Positions 41,009 through 43,324 of a stretch of DNA of 43,324 nt are shown here, piece after piece. Within the stretch, counting starts at the first letter, position 1. Each line of letters starts with the position of its first letter. Under the pieces are notes generated by a model. That model was not told the origin of the DNA and ran no database searches. It saw only the letters and a program-made list of their open reading frames with translations. Both the position numbers and the translations under genes were made by a program. This DNA is from UBA2334 sp049653005 (GTDB lineage Bacteria; Pseudomonadota; Gammaproteobacteria; Burkholderiales; Burkholderiaceae_C), in NCBI GenBank assembly GCA_049653005.1, contig JBASFL010000112.1, forward strand, positions 1 to 43,324, written 5' to 3'.

Positions 41009-41824
41009 TCAGGCGGGCGTGCCGCAATACGGCAGGCTGGCGGCCAGGCAGGTGGCGGCCCACTGGCTGGGCGGCTGCACGGCTTCGCGCTGGAAGTTCA
41101 CCACCTCCACGCTGATGGGCAGGTCGGCGGGCAGCGCGGCCATCAGGCCTTGCAAATCGATGGTGCCGTCGCCGGGCAGCAGGCGTTCGCAGCGGGCGGT
41201 GTGCACCATTTGCTCGGTGCTGAAGTGGGTGCCTGCCTCGGCATCGCAAATTTGGGCGTAGTGCAGCAGCTGGCGCGGAATGGCGCGGATGTCGTCCAGC
41301 GTGGTGGTGGATCGGCCAAAGTGCAGCGCGTCCACCAGAACGCCCGCGTTGGCGGGGGTGCCCGCGTTTTGCACGATGCGCAGGGCCTGTCTGGCGTCTT
41401 TCACCGCCGTCCAGGGCATGAATTCCAGGTCGGCGGTCAGGCAGTAAGGGGCCATCACTTCGCACAGGCGGGCGTAGTTGTGGGTCAGCCGGGCTTCGTC
41501 GGGGTCGTCACCGGCCACCAGAATGGCCTTGGCCTTGAGAGCGGCGCAGGTGTCGTACAGCGCGTCCCAGGTGTGGGGGTCAAACTGCTCACCGATGCGG
41601 ATGATTTCCACGTCGAACACGCCCACACCGGTGTCGGCCAGGGCGGCTTGGGTTTCCTTCAACACCGCCGGTTGGCCCAGCAAAAACTGCTGCGGTGCGC
41701 CCGGCGCGTTGGGCCACAGGCGCAGGCCCACAAACTGGTAGCCGTTGGCAGCGGCCACGCGCACAGCCTCGGGCGGCGTGCAGCGGTGTGACGACAGGTA
41801 GGCCAAAGAAAACACGCGGTTCAC
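41009..41824 (-). CDS. Sugar phosphate isomerase/epimerase-like TIM-barrel protein
   Basis: This 271-residue protein is of the AP endonuclease 2/xylose isomerase-like TIM-barrel family. Candidate metal ligands are Glu in DLEFMPWT, Asp/His in VLVDALHFGRS, His in HYAQICDAE, and Glu in ISVEVVN. It starts with GTG at 41824, 7 bases after the NIPSNAP stop, with GTGAGG as ribosome site overlapping that stop. Members isomerise or dehydrate sugars and cyclic polyols. In this cluster it may act on a hydroxylated alicyclic intermediate (inference). A 150-base gap without a gene separates it from the acyl-CoA dehydrogenase. Confidence 0.82.
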   Translation of the reverse strand: MNRVFSLAYLSSHRCTPPEAVRVAAANGYQFVGLRLWPNAPGAPQQFLLGQPAVLKETQAALADTGVGVFDVEIIRIGEQFDPHTWDALYDTCAALKAKAILVAGDDPDEARLTHNYARLCEVMAPYCLTADLEFMPWTAVKDARQALRIVQNAGTPANAGVLVDALHFGRSTTTLDDIRAIPRQLLHYAQICDAEAGTHFSTEQMVHTARCERLLPGDGTIDLQGLMAALPADLPISVEVVNFQREAVQPPSQWAATCLAASLPYCGTPA

Positions 41825-41831
41825 AGCGGCC

Positions 41832-42458
41832 TCACTTCAGTGGCGACACGGCGGTGGGCAGGGCAATGGTGGACACCATGGCCGTGGTCAGGTGCGCGGG
41901 GCCGCCTTTGGGGGGCCAAATGCCCTGGGCCACCGCATCGGCCCGGGCTTGTGCGCGGGCGTCCAGCGTGGGGTAGGCCCAGATGTTGGTGAAACGCAGC
42001 GGGCCGTCCAGCGCAACCATGGCCACCACGCAGGGCGACAGGGCTTCGCGTGGGGGCACGTACTGTTCCCACAGGTCAATGGTGGGTTGCACGCCGCCGG
42101 TTTTGATGCCGTAGGTGCGAATTTCGTACACCGGGCCGCTGATGCCACTTTCGGCGCTGGGGCGCAGGGGCTTCATCCACGGGAAGCCCTGGTAGCTGTG
42201 CTGTTCCAGTGTTTGAAAGATGTCGCCGCAACCGAAGGGGCTGGCGCTGAGTTGGGTGCGCTGGCGCTCGGCCTGCAAAGTGGCCAGGTCGGCAAAGCCG
42301 CGCAGCACCACCATTTGGTTCAGTACCCCAATGTCGGTGAACCAGCAGCCCAGCAGTTCGCCTTGGGCTTCGGGGGCCGAGGTGTAGGCGGCCACGTTTT
42401 GGGCGGCTTGGCCTGCGGTGCCAAAGGGCAGGGTCATGGTGGCGAGTTCGTAATACAT
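41832..42458 (-). CDS. NIPSNAP-family protein, two-domain
   Basis: This 208-residue protein has two NIPSNAP/ferredoxin-like halves, an N-terminal copy (MYYELATMTLPFGT...VVLRGFADLATLQAERQR) and a C-terminal one (GPVYEIRTYGIKTGGVQPTIDLWEQ...FTNIWAYPTLDARAQARADAV). The ATG at 42458 is chosen; a longer frame upstream runs into the flavoprotein gene. It lies 43 bases after the flavoprotein stop and just before the TIM-barrel gene, repeating the flavoprotein+NIPSNAP pairing seen at 22123-24215. Role unknown; possibly a small monooxygenase-like or isomerase fold. Confidence 0.85.
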   Translation of the reverse strand: MYYELATMTLPFGTAGQAAQNVAAYTSAPEAQGELLGCWFTDIGVLNQMVVLRGFADLATLQAERQRTQLSASPFGCGDIFQTLEQHSYQGFPWMKPLRPSAESGISGPVYEIRTYGIKTGGVQPTIDLWEQYVPPREALSPCVVAMVALDGPLRFTNIWAYPTLDARAQARADAVAQGIWPPKGGPAHLTTAMVSTIALPTAVSPLK

Positions 42459-42501
42459 GGTGTGGTGTGTGTTTAAGGTGATAGTGAACTGTTGAACACA
42501 G

Positions 42502-43324
42502 TCAAGCGCTGGGTGCCAATTTGGATTGTTTTTCTCGGGCGGCGTGCATGCCGGCGATGTAGCCAAACGCCATGGCCGGGCCCAGGGTGATACCGCCTGC
42601 GGGGTAGTGGCCGCCCATCACGCTGTTCATGTCGTTGCCCGCGGCGTACAGCCCGGCAATGGGGGTGCCTTCGGTGTTCAGCACCTGGGCGTGGGCGTTG
42701 GTTTTCAGGCCGGCAAAGGTGCCCAGGCTGCCGGGCACCACTTTCACGGCGTAGAAGGGGCCGTGCACCAGCGGGGCCATGCAGGGGTTGGGCCAGCCTT
42801 GTTCGGTGGCAAAAGCCGCGTCGCCTTGTATGCGGTTGTAGGGGGTTTGGCCTTTGCCAAAGTCGGTGTCCACGCCTTGCTGCGCCATGCCGTTGTAGCG
42901 GGCCACGGTGGCTTCCAGCCCCGCCGTGCTTATGCCGCAGGCCCGGGCCAGCTCGGCCCATGTGTGGCCGCGTTTCAGGTAGCCGTTGGCCAGCCAAGGG
43001 GCCAGGGGCAGGGGGGCGGGCTTGGCGGCCCCCAGGCCGTAGTGGCGAATGAAGGCGTGGTCGCACACCAGCCAGGCTTCGGGGGGCTGGCCTTCGGGCG
43101 TGGCTTGCAGCAGGCCTTGCATGAAGTCGTGGTAGCTGTCGGCCTCGTTGACAAAGCGCTGGCCGTTGGGCAACACGGCCAGCAGCCCGGGCTTGGCCCG
43201 CTCGATCAGGTGGGGAAAGTGGGCAAAGCCGCCTTGCGCCTGTGGCACCAGCGACACGGGGGCCAGCGCGGCGGCGTGGGCCCCGTCGGTGGCCACGGTG
43301 CCGCCCGCGCTTTCGCCCAGGCGC
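42502..43324 (-). CDS. FAD-dependent oxidoreductase, KstD/fumarate reductase-like (N-terminal part outside window)
   Basis: The frame is open to the last base of the window, so only the C-terminal ~274 residues are seen. It aligns along its length with the flavoprotein at 22123-23892: VLPNGQRFVNEADSYHDF, AWLVCDHAFIRHYGLG, PNPCMAPLVHGPFYAVKVVPGSLGTFAGL, and the C-terminal FAD segment GLYAAGNDMNSVMGGHYPAGGITLGPAMAFGY. It probably dehydrogenates a cyclic ketone-like substrate. It is the first visible gene of a leftward operon with NIPSNAP, TIM-barrel, acyl-CoA dehydrogenase and CoA-transferase genes. Confidence 0.87.
   Translation of the reverse strand, partial: RLGESAGGTVATDGAHAAALAPVSLVPQAQGGFAHFPHLIERAKPGLLAVLPNGQRFVNEADSYHDFMQGLLQATPEGQPPEAWLVCDHAFIRHYGLGAAKPAPLPLAPWLANGYLKRGHTWAELARACGISTAGLEATVARYNGMAQQGVDTDFGKGQTPYNRIQGDAAFATEQGWPNPCMAPLVHGPFYAVKVVPGSLGTFAGLKTNAHAQVLNTEGTPIAGLYAAGNDMNSVMGGHYPAGGITLGPAMAFGYIAGMHAAREKQSKLAPSA

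Noticed and set aside
1..43324. tRNA or rRNA genes
   Set aside because: No cloverleaf-like TTCGA-type sequences with matching acceptor stems and no rRNA-like tracts were recognised by eye; a covariance-model scan would be the decisive test.

Overview
The window reads as a chromosomal segment from a high-GC betaproteobacterium, most likely Burkholderiales/Comamonadaceae. The pointers are strong GC bias at third codon positions, orphan Bug-type (TctC) solute receptors, a protocatechuate 4,5-dioxygenase, and dense LacI/GntR/LysR/IclR/AraC-regulated catabolic operons. The taxonomic call is inference. No rRNA, tRNA or CRISPR array was seen.

Region 1 (1-17074). After the 3' end of a sensor kinase and two small coiled or disordered proteins comes a large hexuronate/aldarate catabolic locus. 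It encodes galactarate dehydratase (garD), a LacI regulator, a Bug receptor, glucarate dehydratase (gudD), uronate dehydrogenase (udh), an SMP-30 lactonase, a complete TRAP transporter (P, Q, M), a 2-hydroxyacid dehydrogenase, a FadR-type GntR regulator, a second Bug receptor, ketodeoxyglucarate aldolase (garL), tartronate semialdehyde reductase (garR) and glycerate kinase. Together they can take uronates through aldarolactone, aldarate, 5-keto-4-deoxyglucarate, pyruvate plus tartronate semialdehyde, and glycerate to phosphoglycerate. Three copies of a TGGTA-N4-TACCA operator tie garD, the LacI gene and the 4117 operon together. A GTTGTA-N8-TACAAC palindrome lies before the second operon.

Region 2 (17125-24215) holds a LysR regulator divergent from ligAB (protocatechuate 4,5-dioxygenase), IclR and AraC regulators, and an SDR / flavoprotein / NIPSNAP operon.

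Region 3 (about 24216-37717) is an accessory island with lower GC and many poorly characterised genes. It contains (a) a phosphatase with an N-terminal FtsK-gamma-like winged helix, coupled to a macrodomain-like protein; (b) a leftward operon of unknown proteins and a DnaB-like protein that lacks Walker A; (c) a WYL regulator flanked on both sides by the same 23-bp palindrome; (d) a three-repeat cysteine-rich miniprotein and an ankyrin protein; (e) an operon of a tandem AAA+ ATPase, a Cas4-like/DEDD nuclease (DUF2779 type) and a second WYL regulator; and (f) a HigBA-type toxin-antitoxin pair. The AAA+/nuclease/WYL and phosphatase/macrodomain modules are the best candidates for undescribed systems, possibly anti-phage ones. 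A truncated second copy of the 3' end of the NIPSNAP gene at 36626-36781 marks the right side of the island, and the intact gene marks its left edge.

Region 4 (37718-43324, all leftward) is an operon-like set: a flavoprotein (cut by the window end), NIPSNAP, a TIM-barrel isomerase, an acyl-CoA dehydrogenase and a CoA-transferase. It repeats the flavoprotein+NIPSNAP pairing of region 2. Two inverted REP-like hairpins with a shared loop sequence fill the gap at 39371-39608.
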